The notes under the pieces: generated by a model
Told to the model about the DNA's origin: nothing
Seen by the model: the letters and a program-made list of their open reading frames with translations, nothing else
Databases searched by the model: none
NCBI GenBank assembly: GCA_024275415.1
Contig: JAJRZD010000020.1
Span: forward strand, 1 to 64,000
Direction of reading: 5' to 3'
Length of the DNA stretch: 64,000 nt
Source: an archaeon
GTDB lineage: Archaea; Asgardarchaeota; Thorarchaeia; Thorarchaeales; Thorarchaeaceae
Translations under genes and position numbers: made by a program
Shown here: positions 1-8,589 of the stretch, in pieces
How positions within the stretch are numbered: the first letter of the stretch is position 1
Layout of the letters: each line of letters starts with the position of its first letter

Positions 1-300
1 AGCACTACGCTGTCCGATAGAGTGGAGTCGTTTCTCTGCATGGTGTGGATTGGGACATAGAACGATCGCTCGTGCTCTGAAATCAGAAACCACTCGATTA
101 AGCACTGAGATCTCTGCGATCTCCAACCCCTCATCGAAATCATTTGTTTGTAGTATCTGACTTTCTCCTCTTATGAGACCACGCTCGACCGCCTCCTTCT
201 GGAATTCTGTAAGCTGTGCAACCCCTTGCCTCCGTAGAATCTCCAACAATCGAGGAGAGGTATGCATCAATTCCAGCTCCCTTAATGTGCTCAAGGTCAT
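1..300 (-). CDS. Ski2/DEAD-like helicase N-terminus with degenerate Walker A, partial
   Basis: This reading frame is missing from the ORF track because it runs off the left edge. It opens with ATG at 300 and stays open for 100 codons. The layout copies the start of a superfamily 2 helicase: a Q-motif-like stretch (LTEFQKEAVERGLIRG), the strand that normally leads into motif I, a helix, then RAIVLCPNPHHAEKR in the position of motif Ia. Motif I itself is gone: the place of APTGSGKT reads QTNDFDEGLE, with no P-loop glycines, lysine or threonine. I infer an inactive, helicase-derived protein, perhaps a nucleic-acid-binding or structural paralog. The remaining length and any later motifs are outside the window, so the family call is tentative. 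It diverges from the PAC2 gene at 557. Confidence 0.55.
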   Translation of the reverse strand, partial: MTLSTLRELELMHTSPRLLEILRRQGVAQLTEFQKEAVERGLIRGESQILQTNDFDEGLEIAEISVLNRVVSDFRARAIVLCPNPHHAEKRLHSIGQRSA

Positions 301-556
301 TGGTCTCCTTTATCAGAAATATACATTTGTTCTTTTAGTACATTACTTTTCCTATAGGTGTGCTATTTTTCGAATAAATCATCCTTTTATATTGATTTTG
401 TTCTATAATTCGAAGTGTGCCATTGGTCGCCCTCCCAATACAGTACAATCCTCATCATTCGCACATAACATAAGAGTAATTATTCCCCACTTCACAGGAC
501 AAACCATCCTAAACACCGAAACAGGTCACATCCCTGTTTCACGAGGCTTGGATGTA

Positions 557-1297
557 ATGGCTTTCGTAGCAACTAAAGATAGCAGCTTCAAGGTAATACT
601 AAAAGAAGGGTTCAAGATCAAACCGGGCTCCGTGTTCATATGCGGGTTCCATGGCTTAGGCGAGGTCGGATTCCTGAGCACTGCACACCTTACTCGAACC
701 CTAGAAGCAGAACGGATTGGATTCATCAAGAGCGATATGTTACCTCTTTTCGTGTCAATGGAGAACGAGAAGCTTCTTCTTCCCTTCGAGCTATACTTCT
801 ACGAAGAGAAGGACATGGTCTTTTTTGTCCCAAGGTTTCAACCTCACCAAAGTGAGCAATGGGGATTCATTGAACGGTTGGTAGACTGGATAGTGGAGCA
901 GAAGTTCGCAGAGGTGTTACTTCTTGGCGGGTTGGACTCCAGCTTCAAGGAAGATGAAGAGGATATGAGGTGCGTTCCTACCAGCTCGTATGCAGATCGA
1001 CTTGAGAAATGGTCAGTGCCGCTTCTTGAAGAAGGGCTCTTCGTTGCAGGACCATTAGCGCTGTTGCTTGCGGAACTGGAGATACGCAGTGCCCCAGGCA
1101 TAGGGCTTCTCACATACGCGACACGAGGAAGACCTGACCCACGTTCAGCTGCGACAATGCTTGAGAAAATCAACGAGGTCTATGGTGTCAGCGCCAATGT
1201 GGACCAGTTGATCGAGGAGAGCAAGGAGATCGAACGATTGGAGAAGATGCGCAAGTCCATTGAGGCTGATGCTGATCCATCCCAGATGTACCTCTAA
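557..1297 (+). CDS. PAC2 family protein (proteasome assembly chaperone-like)
   Basis: The track ORF starts at 173, but the first 128 codons read as non-coding (rich in Cys, Ser and Ile, lying across the divergent promoter), and family-like sequence starts at ATG 557, giving 246 aa, the usual PAC2 length. Visible family features are the GSVFICGFHGLGEVG segment near the N-terminus, the LLLGGLDSS segment in the middle, and the pair GLFVAGPLALLLAELE and GIGLLTYATRGRPDPRSAATML near the C-terminus, followed by a charged helical tail. PAC2 proteins are relatives of eukaryotic proteasome assembly chaperones; archaeal members are thought to help 20S proteasome maturation, but their role is not settled. 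No proteasome subunit gene lies nearby; a Cdc48 with a proteasome-docking-like tail is at 59 kb. Confidence 0.8.
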   Translation: MAFVATKDSSFKVILKEGFKIKPGSVFICGFHGLGEVGFLSTAHLTRTLEAERIGFIKSDMLPLFVSMENEKLLLPFELYFYEEKDMVFFVPRFQPHQSEQWGFIERLVDWIVEQKFAEVLLLGGLDSSFKEDEEDMRCVPTSSYADRLEKWSVPLLEEGLFVAGPLALLLAELEIRSAPGIGLLTYATRGRPDPRSAATMLEKINEVYGVSANVDQLIEESKEIERLEKMRKSIEADADPSQMYL

Positions 1298-1417
1298 GGA
1301 CAGAGAGAGGGGCTATAAAGGATCATAGACCCCTCTGTTAGTGGCTATAAATAAAAGTACGAAGTTCACAGAGAAAGCATCAGAAATAGACATGACCTGA
1401 AAACAGAGGATTGATAA

Positions 1418-2629
1418 ATGACGGATTACGATGTAATTGTTGTAGGTGGAGGCCCTTCAGGATCAACTACTGCCAGAAGAGCATCTCAGCATGGGCTTTC
1501 AGTGTTACTGCTTGATAAAGCAGAATTCCCGAGGTTGAAGCCTTGTGCAGGAGGCATCACTGAACCAGCAGAACAGGCATTAGATTTCAGTCTCGAAGAG
1601 GTCTTTCAGAGAAGAATGTATGGCCCGATGCTTTTTGCACCCTCTGGACTCAGGGTTGATTGCACACGTCCAAAAAGAACTGGAGGGATGGTCATGCGAG
1701 AAGATTTCGATAATCTGCTACTTCGGAAAGCAGAGGAGGCAGGTGCCGAAATCAGAGAAGGTGAAAAAGTGACAGGTGTTGTTGAGTCTACGAATAGTGT
1801 GCAGGTCAAAACCTCAGCAGGAAAACAGTATTCAGCCGCCTATCTTGTAGGTGCGGATGGAATCAATAGTATAGTAGCAAAACGCCTTGGGTTCTATGAT
1901 GGGTGGAGAGGAGAAACAGCAGCTGTGGCGATAGAGGTAGAAGCAGAAGTGGATGAGGAAACCGTGACCCGTATCTGTGGAGTGCCTTATGATGAGGAAG
2001 GCGCCGCATTCCACATCTATTTCGGTCCTGTTCCCTATGGCTATGTATGGTGTTTTCCAAAACGATCGGTATTAAGCATGGGGGCAGGGTGCCGACAGGA
2101 CAAAGCACAGAATATGAGAGCCAACTTCAATGCATGGTTTGAAGAGTTCAAGAAAAAACACAACATCCAGCCAAAGATACTATCAGATACATCAGCAAGA
2201 CTGCCGTTTTACGAAGCTGCAAAGACCACGGTGAAAGGGAGAGCACTCGTAGTCGGCGATGCAGCAGGCTTTGTCAATCCCTTTGACGGTGAAGGGATAC
2301 AGATGGCGGTCAAGTCAGGGGTGATCGCTGCCCAAGCACTCCAAGAAGCTGTCGAGTCAAATGATCCGAGTAACCTTATGAACTATGAGAAGCGGTGGAA
2401 ATCTCAATTCAATGATACTCTAAAGGTAGGGAAACGTATTGCGTCACTCTTGTTCAAGAGCGAGAAGAACATGGAAACAATCTGTAGGCTTGGAGCTGAG
2501 GATGAGGTCATCAATGAATTGATGTACAAGCTGATAGCAAGTGAGGGTTCATATGGTAAACATTTCAGAGATCTGATCAAAAGAATCCTTCTCAAACATC
2601 CGAGAGCTGGTCTTTCTCTCTACCTATGA
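1418..2629 (+). CDS. Geranylgeranyl reductase family FAD-dependent oxidoreductase
   Basis: A 403-aa flavoprotein of the geranylgeranyl reductase family, which saturates the isoprenoid chains of archaeal ether lipids (or of prenylated quinones and dolichols). The N-terminus carries the dinucleotide-binding fold (VVGGGPSGSTTAR) and the family motif around FPRLKPCAGG with its conserved Cys. The second FAD-binding motif is VVGDAAGFVNPFDGEGIQMAV. The substrate region between them contains the FHIYFGPVPYGYVWCFPK segment typical of digeranylgeranylglycerophospholipid reductases. Length is normal and no break is seen. The start follows GAGG at a short distance. It stands alone between the PAC2 gene and a convergent small gene, so substrate (membrane lipid versus dolichol) cannot be told from context. 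Confidence 0.85.
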   Translation: MTDYDVIVVGGGPSGSTTARRASQHGLSVLLLDKAEFPRLKPCAGGITEPAEQALDFSLEEVFQRRMYGPMLFAPSGLRVDCTRPKRTGGMVMREDFDNLLLRKAEEAGAEIREGEKVTGVVESTNSVQVKTSAGKQYSAAYLVGADGINSIVAKRLGFYDGWRGETAAVAIEVEAEVDEETVTRICGVPYDEEGAAFHIYFGPVPYGYVWCFPKRSVLSMGAGCRQDKAQNMRANFNAWFEEFKKKHNIQPKILSDTSARLPFYEAAKTTVKGRALVVGDAAGFVNPFDGEGIQMAVKSGVIAAQALQEAVESNDPSNLMNYEKRWKSQFNDTLKVGKRIASLLFKSEKNMETICRLGAEDEVINELMYKLIASEGSYGKHFRDLIKRILLKHPRAGLSLYL

Positions 2630-2643
2630 GAATTGAACAGGGT

Positions 2644-2913
2644 TCATAGGACTTGGTGAGTGAGTGGGCACTCGATGTTAGCAGACCTTGGCCGCCAATA
2701 CACTACCCAAGTCCCATCGTCGGTACGTGAGATGTGAACGTGGTTCTTCATGCTGAGGAATTTAGCCTGTTGGATTGCCTCGACGCTCTTCTCATATTCT
2801 CCATCCAGTCTGTAAAGCTTGCCGCCTAGCAATCTCCATTTGTCAGCTGCCTTGGTATCCAGTATTGTGATGACTTGAAGAACTCCCACAAATCTGTTCT
2901 CGTCATGATGCAT
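2644..2913 (-). CDS. Small hypothetical protein, 89 aa
   Basis: I do not recognise this protein. It encodes 89 aa and converges on the reductase gene with a 14-base gap. The C-terminal half shows alternating hydrophobic and polar residues around NHVHISRTDDGTWVVYWRPR, which looks like a small beta sheet and faintly recalls DUF2188-type domains that pair two strands with a helix (KSVEAIQQAKF). No membrane segment, zinc motif or signal peptide is seen. No good ribosome site precedes the ATG, so it would be leaderless if expressed. The coding call rests on the lack of a better overlapping frame and on protein-like composition; it could still be spurious. Confidence 0.45.
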   Translation of the reverse strand: MHHDENRFVGVLQVITILDTKAADKWRLLGGKLYRLDGEYEKSVEAIQQAKFLSMKNHVHISRTDDGTWVVYWRPRSANIECPLTHQVL

Positions 2914-3093
2914 TTAATCAATGCTCTCATTGAGATGCGGCAGGAACGATGGTCTGGCCCGATTGTGATACTGCATTGGCTTGCATAGATGTAGTCCATG
3001 TCCGATTACATCATGCGATATCCGCTGGTGGTGTTTTCTTTGTACTCTGACACAATCCTTTTATTTGCAATACAGCCGAAGAGATGATGGCAT

Positions 3094-3168
3094 GGGCCGG
3101 TGGTCTAGCCCGGCTATGATACCGCATTGACAGTGCGGTGGTCACGTGTTCAAATCACGTCCGGCCCA
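3094..3168 (+). tRNA. tRNA-Val (GAC), intron-less
   Basis: The acceptor strands GGGCCGG and CCGGCCC pair fully. The anticodon stem CCGCA/TGCGG closes a loop TTGACAG with anticodon GAC, reading valine. The T arm (CACGT-GTTCAAATC-ACGTC region) is normal, and CCA is encoded at 3169-3171. A TATA-like box (CCTTTTATTTGC, 3057-3068) lies about 30 bases upstream. The last codons of the broken TPR gene on the other strand overlap its 3' end. Confidence 0.93.
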
Positions 3169-3984
3169 CCACTTTCGCGGAATATCCTTGTCCGAGTACA
3201 TTTATCCCTACGCTTGAATTCCTCAAAGATCTCGGAAGCTTCTTCCGTTCTTCCTAACTTGTTTACCGCAACAGATAGCCATACCCACGCCATTGAATTT
3301 TCATATCCACAGTCAATAGAACGTCTAAACAAGTTCTCTATCTCAGCCCAATCTCGGAAGAAAAGCGCCATCTCTCCACAGTGAAACCATGTTTATCCAT
3401 AGAGAGGATTCAACTGGGCCGATTGAGTCAGAACTTCCATCGCTTCATCTAATAGATCATATTGGTCTAATGCATCTCGTTCTTCTCCTAGGAGGATGAT
3501 TATTACTTCCGCTAAACTAGTGAGAAGCTCATGATTGAGAGGAACCAGTCGAAGCTGCTCTTAATATCCGGACTGCATCACGAAGCCTATCATGACGCAT
3601 GAGGAATCTGCCATAGTCTGCTTGGATTTCTGAAAATTCTGGGGCAATTTGAGCCGCACGATAAAGTGCGCGTTCAGCCTCTTTCAAGTCGCTCTTCTCG
3701 GTTAGCAGGAGAGAGATGTTGTGCAGCGCCTCTTCATTGTCCAGACCCAATGCCAAAGCTTCGTCCAAAGCCTCAAGACCTTGCTCAGGCTCATTAAGCA
3801 TCATGTAACAGAATCCGACATCATTGTAAACTACTGGGTCTGGCTCTGTCATCTCCATTACTCGGCCCAACACATTGATAGCTTTTCGATATTCACCATT
3901 TGCCACAAGTCCCTGAGATGTTTCATACAGCCGTTAGAACTCTCGAAGTAACGAGATTGAATACTCGGGGTCATCACTACTCAT
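3150..3984 (-). pseudogene. Broken TPR-repeat protein gene (two TAA stops, one frameshift)
   Basis: The track shows two ORFs here (125 aa and 73 aa), but both are pieces of one TPR protein. The original start is ATG 3984 behind GGAGGTG. The frame meets TAA at 3934-3936, continues through several TPR helices (KAINVLGRVMEMTEPDP, LEALDEALALGLDNEEAL, RALYRAAQIAPEFSEIQ), shifts frame near 3540-3555, runs on as VPLNHELLTSLAEVIIILL, meets a second TAA at 3393-3395, and ends with WAEIENLFRRSIDCGYENSMAW and a stop at 3150. TPRs are helical repeats that bind protein partners; no partner is evident here. The final 22 bases overlap the tRNA-Val 3' end on the other strand. The 125-aa part could still be made from GTG 3906. 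Confidence 0.75.
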
Positions 3985-4301
3985 CGTCCCACCTCCAGTA
4001 CCACCCAAGACAAATTGGTGACGATACAGAAGAAACCATGGAATCCAGCTTATACCTGCATGCTTTGTTCGTCAACAGAGAAGTCAGAATGTAGTGTTGA
4101 TAGGACAAGAAAAAGACATACATAACCTACCTTGTTCCTGCTACAGGTGGTTGAGCAACAGGTTCTGCAAACCTAACTCGTACCAGTCCGCTCTGCACTT
4201 TGGTCAAAAAAAGAAGGGACACGACCCCACAAGATGATTCAAAAGCAGGATATTCTTGTTTCCGCAATCCTTGCAAGGTCGTGGTTTAGGAGCGGGCTCC
4301 C
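3985..4301. other. Gene-free stretch between TPR pseudogene and copper ATPase
   Basis: About 317 bases without a supportable gene. The promoter of the TPR gene must lie at its left end, and the 3' end of copA transcription at its right. I see no tRNA, strong hairpin or repeat. The small plus-strand ORFs here are out-of-phase shadows. Confidence 0.5.
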
Positions 4302-6950
4302 TTATGTTCTTACATCTGCATCTTTGTATTGAGCAGGGTTTTCGTCAAAGGTCTTCTTGCAGACAGCTGCACAGAAGTAGTACCTCTTACCATCATAGTC
4401 GCTGTAGAGTTCTGCTGTTGCAGTGTCCACATCCATCTTGCATATCGGATCGACTGCTACCACAGGCTCTGCCGTTTCGGAGGGTTCATGATCCGATGTG
4501 TCATCATCATGCTGTCCTGGAGTGTATCTACCTAACAACAACGAGTTCGTAACGACGCTGACACTTGAGAATGCCATTGCAAGAGCAGCAAATTCTGGCA
4601 CTAGGACAATGCCCGTGGATGGATACAGTACTCCAGCTGCAAGGGGCAGTAGTGCAATATTATAGACAAGAGCCCAGAAGAAGTTCTGTTTGATCTTCGC
4701 CATGGTCTTCTTTCCTAATTTGATTGCTTCTACAACATCTATGAGATCATCCTTCACTAGTACGATATCGCCTGTTTCCACAGAAACATCAGTGCCCGAA
4801 CCAAGAGCGATCCCTACGTCCGATTGTGCTAGGGCAGGAGCGTCATTCACTCCGTCACCAGTCATGGCAACCACTCTGCCTTCATCTTGTAGGCTCTTGA
4901 CCTTGCTGGCCTTGTCACCCGGCATCACTTCTGCAAGTACGTTGTTGATCCCAACGGATCTTGCTATCGCACGGGCAGTGCGCTCTTTGTCCCCTGTGAT
5001 CATCAGGACTTCAATGCCCATCTTCTGAAGCAGTGATACTGCTTCTCCGGAGCTTTCCTTTAGGGTGTCTGCTATGGCCAGCAGTGCTAACGGCTTCCCG
5101 TCCTTGCCTGCATAGACTGTAGTCTTGCCTTCCTCTTGGAGGGTCTGAACCTGCTCTTGGAGTTCGCTAATGTCAATCCCATTATCTGTCATGAAACGAT
5201 CATTTCCAATGAGGATGGTTGACCCCTCAACGACCGCACTGACGCCCTGTCCAGTAATCGAGATGAACTCTGTCGATTCCGGAATTGAGATGCCCGCGGC
5301 CTCAGTGTATTGTACGATTGCCTCGGCTAGAGGATGCTCGCTGTTCTTTTCAACTGCAGCGACAAGTCGTAACACATCGGTAGTTTCGACATCTGCGGCG
5401 ACTACCACATCTGTGACGGTGGGCCTTCCGACAGTGAGTGTGCCTGTTTTATCGAAGACCACTGTGTCCACTTTTGGAATGAGTTCGAGACCTGCACCAG
5501 TTTTGATAAGGATTCCATGCTCAGCTCCAGTACCGATTCCGACCATGAGCGATGTAGGTGTTGCAAGACCTAAAGCACATGGACATGCGGCAACAAGAAC
5601 TGCAATCATGAAACTGAGTGACAGTACCCAGTCAGGTATGAGATACAACCACACAAGGAAAGTTGTAGCAGCCAAGACCATGACTATTGGGACAAAGACT
5701 CCAGCAATTGCGTCAGCCTTACGCTGAATAGGGGGTTTCTGTGTCTGTGCTTCTTCTACCAAGCGAACAATCTGGGAAAGAACCGTGTCCTGTCCAACCT
5801 TGGTCGCTTTGATCTTGAGTACACCATTCTTGTTGATAGTGGATCCAATCACAACATCACCGGTCTTCTTGCTCACAGGGATTGACTCCCCGGTGACCAT
5901 GGACTCGTCAACTGACGACTGGCCTTCGATTACCTCACCATCAACTGGAATCTTCTCACCAGGTCTTACAAGGAGTATGTCATCCACCTCAACATCCTCG
6001 ATGGGGATTGTAATCTCTTCACCATCGCGGATGACTACCGCTACCTTAGCTTGGAGATCCAGCAGTTTTCTGATAGCCCTCGAAGTGCGCCCCTTGGCGA
6101 ATGCTTCTAGGAACCTACCTAGGATAATGAAGGTAATCAATAGAGCTGCAGTGTCATAGAATGCGACATAACCTACCAGTACAAAGGTTGCTGCAACGGA
6201 ATAGAAGTATGCCGCGCTTGTCCCTAGCATGATCAGTGTGTCCATGTTCGCCTTTCCATGTCTTGCTGCCCGAAAGCTCGACTTGTAAAACGGATAGCCA
6301 GCAATGAACTGAATTGGTGTTGTTAGTATGAAATTCATGACTTCTGGAGAAACTCCCGGAGGAAGAAATGGACTCAGTATTGCTGGCGCCAGAGTCAGAA
6401 TGAGAACTGGTATACTGAGCACGAGAGAGAAAATGAGTAGCCTCATATAGTAACGAATCTCACGCCCACGTGCTGAAGCCTCCCGGTCAGCCTCAGTAGC
6501 ACCATGCTCGGATGCCTCAAAACCGAGTCTTTCCAGTTCACGTCGCACGATTCGAAACGTGACCAAACTATCGTCATATTCCACAAGCAGTCTGCCCTTA
6601 TCCTCAAAGGCCCTGACATCGATGACACCATTGATGCCCTTGACTTGCTCAATTATTTGTTCCCATTGCTCTGCACTTGGCTGTGGAGTCAGTGTGATCA
6701 TCATTCTTGCTCGTACAGCTCGGTATCCAGTGGATTCTATTGCCTTCTCTAGGGCGGTTCGATCAATCTTATCTGACCGGTATTCCACAAACGCTTTCTC
6801 ATCGAGTAGGTTCACCGAAACTCGGATGACACCATCTTGGTTTGCAATAGCCTTCTCAATGGTACTTACGCACGAGGCACAATGCATCCCTTCGATTTTA
6901 AGCGAAGCTTGTGTTTTATGGTCAGAAGCCTCAACTGTCTTATTCATCAT
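4302..6950 (-). CDS. copA: Copper-translocating P-type ATPase with C-terminal YHS domain
   Basis: An 882-aa P1B-type ATPase that moves copper across the membrane at the cost of ATP. Order of parts: metal-binding HMA domain with GMHCASC (residues 21-27); a second HMA-like domain at about 84-147 that has lost its CxxC; eight expected membrane helices starting near 168; actuator motif TGES (353-356); the intramembrane CPC motif (456-458) that marks copper/silver pumps; phosphorylation site DKTGT (Asp500); and SEHP (537-540). The last ~50 residues form a YHS domain ([10 protein letters not shown] ... [16 protein letters not shown]), a second likely copper site. The start follows AGGAAGGTGAT. It is divergent from a 48-aa YHS protein, and both probably answer to copper through the repeats between them. 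Confidence 0.93.
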   Translation of the reverse strand: MMNKTVEASDHKTQASLKIEGMHCASCVSTIEKAIANQDGVIRVSVNLLDEKAFVEYRSDKIDRTALEKAIESTGYRAVRARMMITLTPQPSAEQWEQIIEQVKGINGVIDVRAFEDKGRLLVEYDDSLVTFRIVRRELERLGFEASEHGATEADREASARGREIRYYMRLLIFSLVLSIPVLILTLAPAILSPFLPPGVSPEVMNFILTTPIQFIAGYPFYKSSFRAARHGKANMDTLIMLGTSAAYFYSVAATFVLVGYVAFYDTAALLITFIILGRFLEAFAKGRTSRAIRKLLDLQAKVAVVIRDGEEITIPIEDVEVDDILLVRPGEKIPVDGEVIEGQSSVDESMVTGESIPVSKKTGDVVIGSTINKNGVLKIKATKVGQDTVLSQIVRLVEEAQTQKPPIQRKADAIAGVFVPIVMVLAATTFLVWLYLIPDWVLSLSFMIAVLVAACPCALGLATPTSLMVGIGTGAEHGILIKTGAGLELIPKVDTVVFDKTGTLTVGRPTVTDVVVAADVETTDVLRLVAAVEKNSEHPLAEAIVQYTEAAGISIPESTEFISITGQGVSAVVEGSTILIGNDRFMTDNGIDISELQEQVQTLQEEGKTTVYAGKDGKPLALLAIADTLKESSGEAVSLLQKMGIEVLMITGDKERTARAIARSVGINNVLAEVMPGDKASKVKSLQDEGRVVAMTGDGVNDAPALAQSDVGIALGSGTDVSVETGDIVLVKDDLIDVVEAIKLGKKTMAKIKQNFFWALVYNIALLPLAAGVLYPSTGIVLVPEFAALAMAFSSVSVVTNSLLLGRYTPGQHDDDTSDHEPSETAEPVVAVDPICKMDVDTATAELYSDYDGKRYYFCAAVCKKTFDENPAQYKDADVRT

Positions 6951-7013
6951 ATCACCTTCCTAATTGGAATCTTAACTATACTGACTTTCTGTAGAAGGTA
7001 GTATTTATCCTTT

Positions 7014-7083
7014 GCGATATATCTATGGCGATATATTTATAGGCATTTGTGTGTTGGAATCTATAGCGGTCTAGATATATCTA
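7014..7083. promoter_or_regulatory. Divergent promoter with GATATAT repeats and 12-bp palindrome
   Basis: The gap between copA and the YHS mini-gene holds two direct copies of GCGATATAT (7014 and 7028) and a perfect palindrome TAGATATATCTA (7072-7083). TATA-like boxes for the two genes overlap this area (GGATAAATACTA read leftwards near 7000; ATATATTTATAG read rightwards near 7035). I infer a shared metal-responsive operator; no regulator gene is next to it. Confidence 0.45.
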
Positions 7084-7120
7084 CCATGATATGTCCACCG
7101 TGTAATGGAGATGATATGAA

Positions 7121-7267
7121 ATGGCAAAAGATCCAGTTTGCGGAATGGAAGTTGATGAGAGTACTGCTAAATTCACTTCAGAACATATGGGCAAGAAGTT
7201 TTACTTCTGTGCTCAGATGTGTAAGAAGAAATTTGACGAGTCTCCCATGAAGTACATGAAGCACTAG
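7121..7267 (+). CDS. YHS-domain mini-protein, 48 aa
   Basis: Too short for the ORF track. ATG 7121 follows GGAG by ten bases and opens 48 codons reading MAKDPVCGMEVD ... KKFYFCAQMCKKKFDESP and ending KYMKH. This is a complete YHS domain: the conserved CGM, the FYFC-x3-C pair and the FDESP turn are all present. YHS domains bind copper or other soft metals and occur free or fused to metal pumps; the copA gene across the promoter carries the same domain at its C-terminus, with similar wording ([24 protein letters not shown]). I infer a small cytosolic metal chaperone or buffer that feeds the pump and is regulated with it. Confidence 0.85.
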   Translation: MAKDPVCGMEVDESTAKFTSEHMGKKFYFCAQMCKKKFDESPMKYMKH

Positions 7268-7355
7268 TATCAGCACCTCTCTGGAATCGGATGGTCATCC
7301 TACCTGTTATCACATTTCTCCTCTTCTTGAACCCCATCCGATTCCTCCCTTATTT

Positions 7356-7886
7356 TCAGAAAAACATACCTGCGCGTTCAGGAAATCGTTTTCTGAACAG
7401 GTCATGCGCGCTCTTCTCAAGTGAGCGTTGCACATTTTTAATATCGGCATGCATGTCTGTCAAGTTGGGGCGAGTGAAGATAGGGCCAGAAAGAAGTAGG
7501 TCAACATCAACAGTTGATGTGTCATGCGGTGAAACAGGAGTTCTCTTGATGATTGATTCAAGGTTTGACTGAGCTGCTACAGGATCGGACATCGACTCTA
7601 CAAGCTTTTGAACATCCCGTTCATCGAGGGGACGAAGTCCATACTCCGGCGACTCACGCAGTCCTTCAACAATTGAGTTTGTATCGGAAAGTTCGATTCC
7701 GGCCCCTGTGAATTCATAAGGGCTAAGTGGAATCAACTGTAGTTGGAATGCTGAATCGGGACCGACGACGATAATCTCTCCTCGTGGTGTGGTTAACACT
7801 CTCCAGCCTCGTGGAGTGTCTAAGTACTGTTTGAGGATGCGTGGGACAATCTTATCAGCGGGCTCAATTCCAGTCAATGTTCTCAT
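7356..7886 (-). CDS. Hypothetical protein, 176 aa
   Basis: I do not recognise this family. The protein is 176 aa, soluble by composition, with an N-terminal part that alternates strands (WRVLTTPRGEIIVVGPDSAFQLQLIPLSPYEFTGAGIEL) and a helical, charged C-terminal part (KNVQRSLEKSAHDLFRKRFPERAG). No cysteine cluster, signal peptide or membrane helix is seen. It lies 90 bases downstream of the 123-aa gene on the same strand and probably shares its transcript. The pair sits behind a structured leader and an 18-bp palindrome, which suggests joint regulation, but gives no function. Confidence 0.6.
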   Translation of the reverse strand: MRTLTGIEPADKIVPRILKQYLDTPRGWRVLTTPRGEIIVVGPDSAFQLQLIPLSPYEFTGAGIELSDTNSIVEGLRESPEYGLRPLDERDVQKLVESMSDPVAAQSNLESIIKRTPVSPHDTSTVDVDLLLSGPIFTRPNLTDMHADIKNVQRSLEKSAHDLFRKRFPERAGMFF

Positions 7887-7976
7887 TACTACCTTCGAGT
7901 GTTCCCAAGATATTCTTATCGCTAGAACCGGTCAGCACGTTTGGCGCCAAATGTGGTCTTGATTGAAATCTTCCGA

Positions 7977-8348
7977 CTAAGGCCGAACCATAAGAGTTTC
8001 TCCAAGACTTGCAGTGGAAGCGATTCCGCCACGTACAAGCCCACACTCAGAACGTAATGATTCGATAATCGCAGATATCTTGTCTTCAATAACATCTGCC
8101 TGTACGTCCCAACTGAGCCGAGGGTCGAATAGATCCTCATAGCTGAGTGTGTAGGAGAAGTTCAATGAAACTCCTCTAATGCTAACGCCAACCGCTGTGA
8201 AAGTCACCCTTCGTAGGCGTTTCTTATCGTCTAGAAAAGGGCCTCGATAGTAATCGGGACGATATGTTACTATCGCTGCTTTTCTCGCGTAGTGCTCAAA
8301 GTCCTCGTATCGGTCCAGAACAACAGGCTGGATCATGTTCATTTCCAT
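7977..8348 (-). CDS. Hypothetical protein, 123 aa
   Basis: Unrecognised 123-aa protein. It has a strand-rich middle (RVTFTAVGVSIRGVSLNFSYTLSYEDLF) flanked by an N-terminal helix (YEDFEHYARKAAIVTY) and a C-terminal helix (VIEDKISAIIESLRSECG), a compact alpha/beta layout without evident catalytic residues. Three ATGs are clustered at the start (MEMNM); a GGTGG ribosome site lies a few bases before the first. It appears to be the first gene of a two-gene unit with the 176-aa gene. The 241-base upstream gap contains an AT-rich promoter, a 10-bp GC-rich stem-loop in the leader and a perfect palindrome, so expression is likely controlled. Confidence 0.6.
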   Translation of the reverse strand: MEMNMIQPVVLDRYEDFEHYARKAAIVTYRPDYYRGPFLDDKKRLRRVTFTAVGVSIRGVSLNFSYTLSYEDLFDPRLSWDVQADVIEDKISAIIESLRSECGLVRGGIASTASLGETLMVRP

Positions 8349-8380
8349 TCATTTCGCCACCTTTTCACCGGTCCATTAAA

Positions 8381-8428
8381 GGAACCCCCCTCACCCGTTC
8401 ATTTCCACTGGAACTTCCGGGGGGTTCC
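8381..8428 (-). promoter_or_regulatory. Leader hairpin, 10-bp perfect GC-rich stem
   Basis: GGAACCCCCC (8381-8390) and GGGGGGTTCC (8419-8428) are exact reverse complements around a 28-base loop. It lies 33 bases before the start of the 123-aa gene, so in its mRNA it would form a stable 5' leader structure. Function is unknown. Confidence 0.5.
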
Positions 8429-8534
8429 TGCTCTTGCGCGCCTCCCAGCGGGCACTCATACACTATAGTATGTTTTACTATATATAAATATTTTTGTATA
8501 TTTATTTTATTAGATATTATCTTATGTTAATGTG

Positions 8535-8552
8535 TTGGAACACGTGTTCCAA
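8535..8552. promoter_or_regulatory. 18-bp perfect palindrome, candidate operator
   Basis: TTGGAACACGTGTTCCAA equals its own reverse complement. It sits in an AT-rich gap upstream of the likely TATA region (ACTATATATAAA, about 8475-8490) of the 7977-8348 gene and just past the end of the 8590-9045 gene. A dimeric regulator site is the simplest reading. Confidence 0.5.
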
Positions 8553-8589
8553 ATATAGTAGGTAAAAGATGGATGGGATGAAGTGTGAT

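Noticed and set aside
173-556. N-terminal 128 residues of the track ORF over the PAC2 gene
   Set aside because: Lies across the divergent promoter and the antisense of the helicase-like gene; PAC2 homology begins at ATG 557.
3934-3936. Stop-codon readthrough or recoding in the TPR gene
   Set aside because: Both stops are TAA, which no known archaeal amino-acid insertion system uses, and a frameshift is present too.
5170-5727. 185-aa ORF antisense to copA
   Set aside because: Ser/Thr-rich shadow of the ATPase coding strand; no independent signal.
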